DNA from: Nocardioides sp.
GTDB taxonomy: Bacteria > Actinomycetota > Actinomycetes > Propionibacteriales > Nocardioidaceae
DNA length: 64,000 bases
Assembly: GCA_037045645.1 (NCBI GenBank)
Contig: JBAOIH010000004.1
Location: 62,001 to 126,000 of the forward strand
Direction of reading: 5' to 3'
Each line of letters begins with the position of its first letter. Within the stretch, counting starts at the first letter, position 1. The notes beneath the pieces are model-generated. The model saw nothing but the letters and a program-made list of their open reading frames with translations, was not told where the DNA came from and searched no databases. Below, piece after piece: positions 27,337 through 35,791 of this stretch. A program made the position numbers and the translations under genes.

Positions 27337-28215
27337 GTGACGATCACTGCAGCCGCCGACGGATCTGCCCTCGGCAACCCAGGCCCCGCCGGCTGGGGTT
27401 GGTACGTCGATGAGGAACGTTGGGCCAGCGGCGGTTGGGCGCACGGCACCAACAACATGGGCGAACTGACCGCCGTACTCGACCTGCTGCAGCAGACCGC
27501 GCATCTCGACGAGGACCTCGTCATCGTGTGCGACTCGACGTACGTCATCAACAGCGTCACCAAATGGATGGCCGGCTGGAAGCGCAAAGGCTGGAAGAAG
27601 GGCGACGGCAAGCCGGTCCAAAATGTCGAGATCATGAAGGCGCTGGACGCCGCGATGCAGGGTCGAGCTGTCAAGTTCGAATGGGTCAAGGGCCACTCCG
27701 GTCACGAGCTCAACGAGCAGGCCGACCGCCTGGCCAATGCTGCGGCCCTGGCCCACAAAGAGGGACGCGACCCCGATGCCGGGCCCGGGATGGGCGGGGT
27801 CGCGCTGCACCACGCGTACGAAGTGGGGCAGACCGAGCCCGAGGACGACCTCTTCTCGATGCTCGACGAGAACGAGCGCAGCGACGAGGAGACGGTGGTC
27901 GAACTCGAACGTTCGCTGCTCGCGGATGACGTACGGTCCGATCCGCCGGCCGTCGCCGCCCTGCTGCATCCCCAGTGGCAGGAGATCGGCGCATCGGGGC
28001 GGCTGTGGAGCCGCGCGGACCTGCTTGCGGAGATCGGCCCGCTCGCGTCGCCGGTGAGCCTCGACGTGCTGTCGGTCGAGAAGATCGGCCCGGACCAGAT
28101 CCTGCTCGTGTGGCGTGCGGTCTCCGACGACGACTCGCGGCTGCGCTCGTCCTGGTGGGTGCGTACGCCCGGCGGCTGGCAGCAACGCTTCCACCAAGGG
28201 ACGCCCGAGGCCTGA
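27337..28215 (+). CDS. rnhA: Ribonuclease HI with C-terminal NTF2/DUF4440-like domain
   Basis: The 292-residue protein degrades RNA of RNA-DNA hybrids. The RNase HI domain (1-140) has all four acidic residues: D8 (AADGS), E43 (MGELTA), D66 (CDSTYV) and D130 (EQADRLA), plus the basic protrusion KWMAGWKRKGWKKGDGK. An acidic linker (EDDLFSMLDENERSDEE) leads to a second domain, about 185-292. Its pattern, HPQWQEIGASGRLWSRADLLAEIG with RLRSSWWVRTPGGWQQRFHQGT, fits a SnoaL/DUF4440 NTF2-like fold. The role of that domain here is unknown. The start is GTG. Confidence 0.87.
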   Translation: MTITAAADGSALGNPGPAGWGWYVDEERWASGGWAHGTNNMGELTAVLDLLQQTAHLDEDLVIVCDSTYVINSVTKWMAGWKRKGWKKGDGKPVQNVEIMKALDAAMQGRAVKFEWVKGHSGHELNEQADRLANAAALAHKEGRDPDAGPGMGGVALHHAYEVGQTEPEDDLFSMLDENERSDEETVVELERSLLADDVRSDPPAVAALLHPQWQEIGASGRLWSRADLLAEIGPLASPVSLDVLSVEKIGPDQILLVWRAVSDDDSRLRSSWWVRTPGGWQQRFHQGTPEA

Positions 28216-28255
28216 GGTTTTCCGCGCTGTCGGTGGCACCAGGTAGGCATGTCCC

Positions 28256-29581
28256 ATGAGCAGTCTCGGAGCCCGCTGCACCTTCATCCCGCCCTACTTG
28301 TTGCGCGAGGTCGCGCAGCGGTGCCCCACGCCGGACGCAGCCGAGGGGACGTTGCGCACCGACGGTGAGTTGCGAGCCAAGCGCGACCTGGCTCCCGAAT
28401 CCGCCGCCGGACCGGAGGCCACGACGTCTGCCTGGATCGTCCACTCCGCCGACAACGACACCACGCTGCCCGGACGCGCAGTGCGCCGCGATGGTGACGC
28501 AGAGAGCGGGGACCTGGCGGTGGACGAGGCCGCGGCCGGCGCCGTGGCGGCGTTGGCGTTGGCGCGCGATTTCGAGCGGGATTCGTACGACGACCGCGGC
28601 GCGCGGCTGTCCATCACGGTGCACTACGCACAGGACTACGACAACGCGTTCTGGGACGGCACTCAACTGGTGTTCGGTGACGGCGATGGCACCGTTTTCG
28701 AGCGGTTCACCAAGCCGGTCGACGTGATGGCCCACGAGTTCGCCCACGCGGTGACGCAGTACGCCGCGGGCCTGGTCTATCGCGACCAGTCGGGCGCGCT
28801 CAACGAATCACTCTCGGACGTGTTCGCGGCCTGCGTGAAGCAGCGGGTCCTGGGTCAAAGTGCCGACGAGGCCGACTGGCTGATCGGTGAGGGCATCTTC
28901 GTGCCCGGGATCAAGGCGCGTGGCCTGCGCGACATGGCGGCACCTGGGACCGCGTACGACGACCCGGCGCTCGGCAAGGATCCCCAGGTCGGCCATATGA
29001 GCGACTACCTCGACACCCGTGATGACAACGGCGGCGTGCATCTCAACTCCGGCATCCCCAACCGGGCCTTCCAGTTGGCCGCAACCTCGATCGGCGGCGC
29101 GTCGTGGGAGGGCGCCGGCCGGATCTGGTGGCAAGCCTGGACCGCAGGCGGACTGCGCCCGACCGCCGACTTCGACGCGTTCGCGGCATTGACGATCGAG
29201 TCGGCGGGAGCCCATCGTGACCTGGTCGCGAAGGCTTGGGCGGACGTGGGCGTCACCGGGGCCGGCTCGGTCGCGAGCGGAGGGAGCGGGACGCTCGGCG
29301 AGGCCGGCACGGTGGCCGTGCGGCGTACGGGCGGCTTCGCCGGACGCACCGTCGAGGGCGCGATTGATCTCACGGACGGCAGCCCGGAGGCCGCCGAGGC
29401 GGCCGTGCTGTGTCGCCGGGTGCAGGTCCACCAGGTCAAGGGCGGCCCCCCCATGCCCGACCACTTCGTCTATTGCTTCGCGTTGCCCGAACGTTCCGAG
29501 TTCACCGTGCCGGAGCAACATCTGACGCCGGAGTTGGCAGAATTGGCAGCCCTGGTGCTCCAGAGTGGCTTGGAGCGCTGA
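28256..29581 (+). CDS. Protealysin-like M4 metallopeptidase fused to an emfourin-like inhibitor domain
   Basis: The 441-residue protein starts with the short protealysin-type propeptide signature CTFIPPYLL (8-16). It has no Sec signal. The thermolysin-fold catalytic part has H160-E161-x2-H164 (HEFAH), third ligand E184 (GALNESLSD) and H262 (GGVHLNSGIPN). Residues about 350-441 (TVAVRRTGGFAGRTVEG...FTVPEQHLTPELAELAALVL) match the pattern of emfourin, the protein inhibitor of protealysin. That inhibitor is normally a separate gene next to the protease. Fusion in cis suggests self-inhibition or a chaperone role; this is an inference. Confidence 0.85.
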   Translation: MSSLGARCTFIPPYLLREVAQRCPTPDAAEGTLRTDGELRAKRDLAPESAAGPEATTSAWIVHSADNDTTLPGRAVRRDGDAESGDLAVDEAAAGAVAALALARDFERDSYDDRGARLSITVHYAQDYDNAFWDGTQLVFGDGDGTVFERFTKPVDVMAHEFAHAVTQYAAGLVYRDQSGALNESLSDVFAACVKQRVLGQSADEADWLIGEGIFVPGIKARGLRDMAAPGTAYDDPALGKDPQVGHMSDYLDTRDDNGGVHLNSGIPNRAFQLAATSIGGASWEGAGRIWWQAWTAGGLRPTADFDAFAALTIESAGAHRDLVAKAWADVGVTGAGSVASGGSGTLGEAGTVAVRRTGGFAGRTVEGAIDLTDGSPEAAEAAVLCRRVQVHQVKGGPPMPDHFVYCFALPERSEFTVPEQHLTPELAELAALVLQSGLER

Positions 29582-29596
29582 CCAGGCGGGTGTGGT

Positions 29597-30286
29597 TCAG
29601 GCTAGGGCGCGGTCCAGGGCTGCTTGGACATGCAAGGTGGTGCAGGGGAAGACGGGAATCTCGACGTCGGACTGATCGACGAGGAGTTCGAGTTCGGTGC
29701 AGCCCAGCAAGACGCCGCCGGCGCCCGCATCCCACAGTTCGTCGATGATCGACACCACGCCGCGACGGGTGCGCGCCAGCACGTGACCGTGTACGAGTTC
29801 CTCATAGATCGCGTCGTTGAGGTAAGCGTGATGGCGTACGTCGGGGACCAGCACCCGCACGCCGTGGCGTTCGACGCGCTCGATGAAGACCGGATCGGTC
29901 ATCGCGACCTGGGTGCCGATGAAACCGACCGTGGTGACGCGCGCGGCCAGGCAGGCCTGAGCCACCACGTCGGCCAGATGCAGCAGTGGGATCGACACGG
30001 ACTGCTCGACCTGGTCCGCGACCTTGTGGAAGGTGGTCGTACACATCACGACGAAGTCAGCGCCGGCGCGTTCGACACCTTGAGCGGCATCGCCGAGCAG
30101 GGCGCCGACCTGGTCCCACTTCTGGTCCTCTTCGAGGGAGGTCAGCTCGGCGAAGTCGACGGTGCTGAGCACCAGCTTGGGTGAGGAGAGGCCCCCGAGA
30201 CGCTCCGCGACGCCCTCGTTGAGCATGCGGTAGTACGCCGCGCTGCTCTCCCAACTCATCCCACCGAGGAGTCCGATCGTCTGCAC
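29597..30286 (-). CDS. Aspartate/glutamate racemase family protein
   Basis: This 229-residue, PLP-independent racemase-family protein begins QTIGLLGGMSWESSAAYYRMLNE, as in aspartate racemases. The first catalytic Cys is in VVMCTTTFHK and the second in LLGCTELELL, so both residues of the two-cysteine mechanism are present. The first motif is CTTTFH rather than the usual CNTAH. GTG 30286 gives the standard N-terminus; a TTG at 30298 would add four residues. It converges with the protease gene (15-bp gap). Confidence 0.87.
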   Translation of the reverse strand: MQTIGLLGGMSWESSAAYYRMLNEGVAERLGGLSSPKLVLSTVDFAELTSLEEDQKWDQVGALLGDAAQGVERAGADFVVMCTTTFHKVADQVEQSVSIPLLHLADVVAQACLAARVTTVGFIGTQVAMTDPVFIERVERHGVRVLVPDVRHHAYLNDAIYEELVHGHVLARTRRGVVSIIDELWDAGAGGVLLGCTELELLVDQSDVEIPVFPCTTLHVQAALDRALA

Positions 30287-30350
30287 AACGCCATTCAATC
30301 AGAGCGGGCGGGAACGGCGGGGCCGGTTTGGCAGGTGTCACACTGGAGCC

Positions 30351-31625
30351 GTGCACGCACATCAGACCAGGCCCGAACGCGTGGCCATGATCAGCCTGCA
30401 CACCTCCCCGCTCGATCAGCCCGGCACCGGCGATGCGGGCGGCATGAACGTCTATGTCATCGAGTTGGCCAAGCGACTGGCCCAGCGCGGCATCGAGGTC
30501 GACGTCTTCACCAGGGCCACGTCGTCGAAACTTCCCGCAATCTCCGAGGCGGCGCCGGGGGTGCTCGTACGCCACATCGAGGCCGGTCCGTTCGAGGGGC
30601 TCAGCAAGCAGGAACTGCCCGCGCAGTTGTGTGTCTTCGCGCGCGAGGTGCTGCGCGCCGAGGCGGGCCAGGATGCGGGCCACTACACCGCCTTGCACTC
30701 TCACTACTGGCTGTCGGGTCAGGTCGGTGCTCTGACGCGTGATCGGTGGGGTGTGCCGTTGGTCCACTCCATGCACACGATGGCCAAGGTCAAGAACGCC
30801 TCGCTGGCTCAGGGGGACAGTGCCGAGCCGATGGCGCGGATGATCGGCGAGGAGCAGGTGGTCGAAGCCGCCGACATGCTGATCGCCAACACCGATCGTG
30901 AAGCGGGTGAGTTGATCGCCCTCTATGCCGCGGATCCGGCTCGGGTCGAGGTGGTGCATCCCGGGGTCGACCTGGATGTCTTCCAACCGATCGGCCAGCA
31001 GTCGGCTCGCACCGCCTTGGGGTTGTCCGAGGACGCGTTGATCCTGCTCTTCGCCGGGCGGTTGCAGCCGCTGAAAGCCCCTGACGTGCTGGTCCGAGCC
31101 GTGGCAGTGCTGCTCGATCGCAACCCGTCGCTGCGCTCGCGGCTCGTGGTGCCGATCGTAGGCGGTCCGTCGGGCTCGGGGCTGGAGCATCCGACGGCGT
31201 TGGCCGACCTGGTGGCAGACCTTGACCTCGATGATGTCGTCCGTTTCGTACCGCCGGTCGGCCAGGCCGAACTCGCACGTTGGTTCGCCGCGTCGACGCT
31301 TGTCGCGGTTCCGTCGCACAACGAGTCGTTCGGATTGGTCGCAGTCGAGGCCCAGGCAGCCGGTGCGCCGGTCGTCGCCGCGGCGGTGGGCGGGCTCACG
31401 ACGGTCGTACGAGACGGCGTCAGCGGAATGTTGGTCGACGGTCACGATCCGCGCGACTGGGCGGCGAGCATCGAGAAGATCGTGGCCGACCCTGCCCTTC
31501 GCGAGCGGCTGGCGCGCGGTGCGGTCGAGCAGGCGGCCGAGTTCTCCTGGGAGCGTACGACCGACCGCACTCTCGACGTCTATGCCAAGGCCCGCTCCGC
31601 CATGCGTACGGACACCGCCCGATGA
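30351..31625 (+). CDS. mshA: D-inositol-3-phosphate glycosyltransferase (mycothiol synthesis)
   Basis: The 424-residue GT4 enzyme transfers GlcNAc from UDP-GlcNAc to 1-L-myo-inositol-1-phosphate, the first step of mycothiol synthesis. Features are ISLHTSPLDQPGTGDAGGMNVYV (sugar-acceptor region), HSHYWLSG, STMHTMAKVKN-like HSMHTMAKVKNASL, VHPGVDLDVF, FAGRLQPLKAPDVL and the E-x7-E motif in SHNESFGLVAVEAQA. The GTG start at 30351 gives an N-terminus comparable with the mycobacterial protein. The stop overlaps the YbjN-domain start (ATGA). Confidence 0.93.
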   Translation: MHAHQTRPERVAMISLHTSPLDQPGTGDAGGMNVYVIELAKRLAQRGIEVDVFTRATSSKLPAISEAAPGVLVRHIEAGPFEGLSKQELPAQLCVFAREVLRAEAGQDAGHYTALHSHYWLSGQVGALTRDRWGVPLVHSMHTMAKVKNASLAQGDSAEPMARMIGEEQVVEAADMLIANTDREAGELIALYAADPARVEVVHPGVDLDVFQPIGQQSARTALGLSEDALILLFAGRLQPLKAPDVLVRAVAVLLDRNPSLRSRLVVPIVGGPSGSGLEHPTALADLVADLDLDDVVRFVPPVGQAELARWFAASTLVAVPSHNESFGLVAVEAQAAGAPVVAAAVGGLTTVVRDGVSGMLVDGHDPRDWAASIEKIVADPALRERLARGAVEQAAEFSWERTTDRTLDVYAKARSAMRTDTAR

Positions 31626-32116
31626 CGCCGGCCGAGGTCATCCGGTCCTACCTGGCTGAGCAGGATCTCGCCTACGACGAGGTCGAGACGATGTTCTCCT
31701 TCGACCTGCCGGGCGTACGCAAACTCGCGACACCCGTACGGCTCGACGTCGGGACCCACGCTCTCGGTGTGCATGCGTTCGTGTGTCGCCAACCCGACGA
31801 GAATCACGTGGGCGTGTATCGCTGGCTGCTGGAGAAGAACCTCAAACTGTTCGGCGTCGCCTTCGCCCTCGACGCGATGGGGGACATCTACCTCGACGGC
31901 CGATTGCCGTTGAGCGTGGTCACCCACGACGAACTCGACCGGCTGCTCGGCACGGTTCTGGAGACGGCCGACGGCTCGTTCAACACTCTGCTCGAACTCG
32001 GGTTCGCCACCTCGATCCGCAAGGAATGGCAGTGGCGGATCTCCCGCGGCGAATCCACCGCCAATCTGGAGGCTTTCCGTGGTTGGTTGGAGCGCCCGGA
32101 GCGCCCCGAGCGCTAA
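31622..32116 (+). CDS. YbjN domain-containing protein
   Basis: The 164-residue protein has the YbjN/type III secretion chaperone-like fold pattern (LDVGTHALGVHAFVCRQPDENHVGVYRWLLEKN, then DIYLDGRLPLSVVTHDELDRLLG). It overlaps mshA by four bases, the same arrangement as mshA and its neighbour in mycobacteria. It is soluble with no signal peptide. No catalytic residues are recognised; its role next to MshA is not established. Confidence 0.85.
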   Translation: MTPAEVIRSYLAEQDLAYDEVETMFSFDLPGVRKLATPVRLDVGTHALGVHAFVCRQPDENHVGVYRWLLEKNLKLFGVAFALDAMGDIYLDGRLPLSVVTHDELDRLLGTVLETADGSFNTLLELGFATSIRKEWQWRISRGESTANLEAFRGWLERPERPER

Positions 32117-32129
32117 GTAAGTGCGCGCC

Positions 32130-33032
32130 TCAACGCCCCACGACCCGCGGCTCGACCTTGGGGGTGCGGCGCGCCAACCACACCCCGAACAACGCGACCA
32201 CGCCGCCTAGGTAGGCCAACCTCGGCGGCTCCTCGCCGAGCAACACCAGCCCCATCACGATGGTGATCGGGGGCACCAGGTAGGTCGTCACCCCCAGCGA
32301 CGAGGCATTCATGTGGGTCAGCGCGTAGGCGTACGTGGTGAAGGCGATCGCGGTCGGGAAGACTCCCAGATAGATCAGCCAGCCCAGCGACGACATCGGC
32401 GCGGCGGTCGCCTCGTGCCACAAGGTCGGGGCGAAGGGCAGGCACAGCACCGCACCCACGGTGCAGGCCACCCAGGTGATCTGGCCGGCTCGCAGCCGCC
32501 CGCTCATCGGCTTCTGCAGCACCACACTCACCGAGTAGACCAGCGCGGCCAGCAGGCACAGCGCGACGCCGACGGGGTCACGATTGCTGTCTTCGCTGCT
32601 GCCGGTCGCGATCAGCGCGACACCCGAGAAGGCGACCACCAGCCCGACCCCCAACCACACGCTGAAGCGTTCGCCGAGGAAGAGGACCGCCAGCACGCTG
32701 AGCAGCACCGGCGACAACTGCAGCAGCATCGCGGCCGTTCCCGCATCCACATGATGTTCGCCCTCGTTCAGGGCCACGTTGTAGATGGCGTACCAGAGCG
32801 TGCCGATCGCGATCAGGCGCCACCAGTCACCGCGGCTCGGCCGGATCCAGGGGTGCCGGAGGGCAACCAGCCCGAGCGCGGCCGAACCCACCAGGAGCCG
32901 GCCCAGGGACAGCGCCCCGGGAGAGAAGTCCGCTCCCAAGTGCCGGATGCCGACGAAGGCCGAAGCCCACAAGACCATGGTGACCGCCACCGCGGTGGGT
33001 GCTACCCAGGTCGGCGGGGAGGTCGAACTCAC
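32130..33032 (-). CDS. EamA/DMT-superfamily transporter
   Basis: The 300-residue membrane protein has ten hydrophobic helices in two EamA repeats. Signatures are LWASAFVGIRHLGADFSPGALSLGRLL in the first half, and SLGWLIYLGVFPTAIAFTTYAYALTHMNASSLGVTTYLVPPITIVMGLVLLGE in the second. Such carriers export amino acids or other metabolites; the substrate is unknown. The GTG start is at 33032. It ends 13 bases from the convergent ybjN gene. Confidence 0.87.
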   Translation of the reverse strand: MSSTSPPTWVAPTAVAVTMVLWASAFVGIRHLGADFSPGALSLGRLLVGSAALGLVALRHPWIRPSRGDWWRLIAIGTLWYAIYNVALNEGEHHVDAGTAAMLLQLSPVLLSVLAVLFLGERFSVWLGVGLVVAFSGVALIATGSSEDSNRDPVGVALCLLAALVYSVSVVLQKPMSGRLRAGQITWVACTVGAVLCLPFAPTLWHEATAAPMSSLGWLIYLGVFPTAIAFTTYAYALTHMNASSLGVTTYLVPPITIVMGLVLLGEEPPRLAYLGGVVALFGVWLARRTPKVEPRVVGR

Positions 33033-33093
33033 GCGCCGACCCTAGGGCGTACGCATTCCCGCACGCACGCCGGACTCGGCCGATGGGAGCGGG

Positions 33094-33770
33094 TCAGACC
33101 TCGAGCTTGTAGCCCAGTCCGCGCACGGTGATCAGGTATCGCGGGGTCGAGGGCTCGGGTTCGAGCTTGGAGCGCAGCCTCTTCACGTGCACGTCCAGGG
33201 TCTTGGTGTCACCGACGTAGTCGGAGCCCCAGACTCGATCGATCAGCTGTCCGCGCGTGAGCACGCGGCCCGGATTGCGCAAGAACATCTCCAGCAGTTC
33301 GAACTCCTTGAGAGGCAGACGTTGCTCGTGGCCATCGATGGTGACCACATGGCGTTCGACATCCATCCGGATCGGCCCGGCCTCCAGGGTGGCGGGAACC
33401 AGATCGACATCCTGCCCGCGGCGCAGGACGGCGCGGATACGAGCCACCAGTTCGCGAGGGGAGTACGGCTTGGTGACGTAGTCGTCGGCACCGAGTTCGA
33501 GACCGACGACCTTGTCGACCTCCTCGTCCTTGGCCGACACCATGATCACCGGCACATTGGACGTCAGCCGGATCTGTCGGCACACCTCGGTGCCCGGGAT
33601 TCCCGGCAGCATCAGGTCGAGCAGCACCACGTCGGCGCCGTTGCGTTCGAACTCGCTCAGCGCCTCGGGTCCGGTAGCCGCGATCGCGACCTCGTACCCC
33701 TCACGCCGCAGCATGTAGGACAAGGCGTCGGAATAGCTTCTTCGTCTTCGACGACGAGCACCCGCGTCAC
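33094..33770 (-). CDS. regX3: Two-component response regulator RegX3 (with N-terminal frameshift)
   Basis: This is an OmpR/PhoB-family regulator of phosphate response. The receiver domain has VVLLDLMLPGIPGTEVCR (phospho-Asp), MVSAKDEEVDKVVGLELGADDYVTKPYSPRELVARI. The winged helix has LPLKEFELLEMFLRNPGRVLTRGQLIDRVWGSDYVGDTKTLDVHVKRLRSKLE. The true start is GTG 33770, which overlaps the senX3 stop (GTGA) and gives TRVLVVEDEEA. The frame then breaks near 33739, where GAAGC-TATTCC lacks one base of the expected EEAYSD codons. This is either a sequencing deletion or a real mutation that would abolish the protein. Confidence 0.85.
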
Positions 33771-34939
33771 GGGCGCACCTCCTGGTTGGTGGAATCATCT
33801 TGTGGTGAGACTTCGCCGTCCGAGGCCTGCTGGAGGCGGGGAAGCGTCAGGGTGAAGGTCGAGCCGTGACCGGGTTCGGACCAGACCGATACCTCGCCGC
33901 CGTGGGTGCTGGCGACGTGCTTGACGATGGACAGCCCCAGACCGGTGCCGCCGGTGGAGCGATGGCGGGCCGGGTCGACGCGGTAGAAGCGTTCGAAGAT
34001 CCGGGAGATCTCGTCCTCGGAGATGCCGATGCCCTGATCGATCACGCTCAGCTCGACCCGGCCTTCGGTGCTGCGGGTGTCGACCACGACCGTCGAGCCC
34101 TCGGGGGAGTAGGTCACGGCATTGGCGACCAGATTGCTGACCGCGGCCTGCAGTTGTTGGTGGCTGCCCATCACGGCCAGCCCGGTCTCGCCGCTGCGGA
34201 CCAACTCGATGCGACGCGCCATCGCGTCGGTGCTGGACGCTTCGAGTGCCGCCGACCCGATCTCGTCGAGGTCGATGGGCGTGGGGTGGTCGAGAGCCTC
34301 GTCGTCCTGGAGTCGGGAGAGCTGGATGATCTGCTGCACCAGTCGGGCGAGCCGGTCGCTCTCCCCGTGCATCCGCTTGGAGAATCTGCGCACTGCCTCG
34401 GGGTCGTCGGCGGCGTCGCCGACTGCCTCGGCCAGAAGCCGGATCGCGCCGACCGGGGTCTTGAGTTCGTGACTGACATTGGCCACGAAGTCACGCCGGA
34501 TCGCTTCGAGTCGACGTTCGCGGGTGCGGTCCTCGACCAGCGCGAGCACCAGGCTCGTTCCCAAGGGCGCGACGCGGGCGGTCACCGTCCGTGGAGGCAG
34601 GTCGGCACGCGAGATAAGCAACTCGGTCTCTCGGATCTGTCCGTCGCGGCGCACCACGCGGACCAGATCGGCCAACTCCGCGGCCGCCAGTCGGTCTCCG
34701 CGCACGAGCCCGAACGCGTACGCCGGAGCGGACGCCTTCAAGACCTGGTCGTTGTCGTCGATCAGAACCGCCGAACTGCGCAGCACCGACAACACGGCCG
34801 CGACGCCGTCCGGAATTGCCGGCTCGGGTGACACGACCGCGCGTTGTTCGCGCTCGCTCAACATCCAGGCCAGCACGGCACCGCCGACGATGATGCCGCC
34901 CACCAGGGCAGCGAGCATCGTCTGGGCGGTAGCGTCCAT
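33767..34939 (-). CDS. senX3: Sensor histidine kinase SenX3
   Basis: The 390-residue kinase has one or two N-terminal membrane helices (about 8-28), a PAS-like segment (45-135) and a HisKA domain with phospho-His157 (VSHELKTP). The HATPase domain follows, with NLVANAVTYSPEG (N box), VIDQGIGISEDEISRIFERFYRVD (G1/F) and GGTGLGLSIVKHV (G2). It phosphorylates RegX3 in response to phosphate, restrained by the PhoU/Pst system in relatives. ATG 34939 follows GGCGGC and fits the helix position. It is divergent from phoU, with a PHO-box-like repeat between. Confidence 0.9.
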   Translation of the reverse strand: MDATAQTMLAALVGGIIVGGAVLAWMLSEREQRAVVSPEPAIPDGVAAVLSVLRSSAVLIDDNDQVLKASAPAYAFGLVRGDRLAAAELADLVRVVRRDGQIRETELLISRADLPPRTVTARVAPLGTSLVLALVEDRTRERRLEAIRRDFVANVSHELKTPVGAIRLLAEAVGDAADDPEAVRRFSKRMHGESDRLARLVQQIIQLSRLQDDEALDHPTPIDLDEIGSAALEASSTDAMARRIELVRSGETGLAVMGSHQQLQAAVSNLVANAVTYSPEGSTVVVDTRSTEGRVELSVIDQGIGISEDEISRIFERFYRVDPARHRSTGGTGLGLSIVKHVASTHGGEVSVWSEPGHGSTFTLTLPRLQQASDGEVSPQDDSTNQEVRP

Positions 34940-35001
34940 GCCGCCCACAATAGGCTCGAACTGGGGTGCGCCACCCCCGCTGAGCAGCAACGACGCGGAG
35001 A

Positions 35002-35023
35002 GTTCACTTCACGTTCACCGCTT
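35002..35023. promoter_or_regulatory. PHO-box-like direct repeat between senX3 and phoU
   Basis: Two 11-base units, GTTCACTTCAC and GTTCACCGCTT, stand side by side, the spacing and sequence (GTTCAC-N5) of actinobacterial PhoP boxes. They lie 40 bases before the phoU start and 63 before the senX3 start, so one regulator could govern both. Confidence 0.65.
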
Positions 35024-35062
35024 CCGCACCTCGCGTTACCCCCGCAATCTAGGGTTGGCGCC

Positions 35063-35713
35063 ATGCGTGAGGCATTTATCGAACAACTTGAGGCAACCAT
35101 CACCGACCTTGCGGAGATGGCCCGGCAGGTCCACTCCCAGGTGCAGGAGGCCAGCCATGCGCTGCTGTCTGCCGATGCCTCGACCGCCGAACGGGTCATC
35201 TCCCAGGACAAGGAGATCGACCGGCTCGCCGAGCAGGTCGAGGAGCGGTGCTTCGAGGTGCTGTCGCTGCAGCAGCCGGTCGCGGGCGACCTGCGTACGG
35301 TCGTCGCCGCCCTGAGGATGGTCGCCGAACTCGAGCGGATGGGTGACCTGTCGGTGCACGTCGCCAAGATCGCGCGACTGCGGGTCCCGCATATCGCCGT
35401 TCCGGTGCCGGCGCGACCGATGATGCTGCGGATGGCCACGGTTGCCGAACAGATGGTGCAACGAGTCGTACGCATCATCGCCGATCGTGAGATCGAAGCC
35501 GCCGACGAACTGGCGCTGATGGACGATGAGATGGACGGGCTGCGAGTGGCGACCTTCCAAGAACTCCTGGGCACCGACTGGGACCACGGGGTCGAGGCGG
35601 CCGTCGATATCGCGCTGCTGGGCCGCTACTACGAGCGGATCGCCGACCACGCCGTGTCCGTGGCCAACCGCGTGATCTTCGTGGTTACCGGCCAGCACGG
35701 CGAGATGAACTGA
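35063..35713 (+). CDS. phoU: Phosphate uptake regulator PhoU
   Basis: The 216-residue cytoplasmic protein is built of two PhoU helical repeats, each with the metal-binding pattern E-x3-D: VAELERMGDLSVHVAKIA (first) and LGRYYERIADHAVSVANRVIF (second). PhoU links the phosphate transporter to the SenX3 kinase and represses the regulon when phosphate is plentiful. A strong terminator follows the stop. Spacing and the PHO box suggest shared control with senX3-regX3. Confidence 0.93.
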   Translation: MREAFIEQLEATITDLAEMARQVHSQVQEASHALLSADASTAERVISQDKEIDRLAEQVEERCFEVLSLQQPVAGDLRTVVAALRMVAELERMGDLSVHVAKIARLRVPHIAVPVPARPMMLRMATVAEQMVQRVVRIIADREIEAADELALMDDEMDGLRVATFQELLGTDWDHGVEAAVDIALLGRYYERIADHAVSVANRVIFVVTGQHGEMN

Positions 35714-35738
35714 GTCTTCGCCCAGCGACAACCAGTAA

Positions 35739-35769
35739 GCGGGCCTGTCATGGCGACAGGCCCGCTTTT
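35739..35769 (+). terminator. Rho-independent terminator after phoU
   Basis: An 11-bp GC-rich stem (GCGGGCCTGTC and its complement) with a 5-base loop is followed by TTTT. It stands between phoU and the convergent gpmA and may serve both. Confidence 0.88.
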
Positions 35770-35791
35770 CGTGGTTGCTGGTGGCGCGTGA

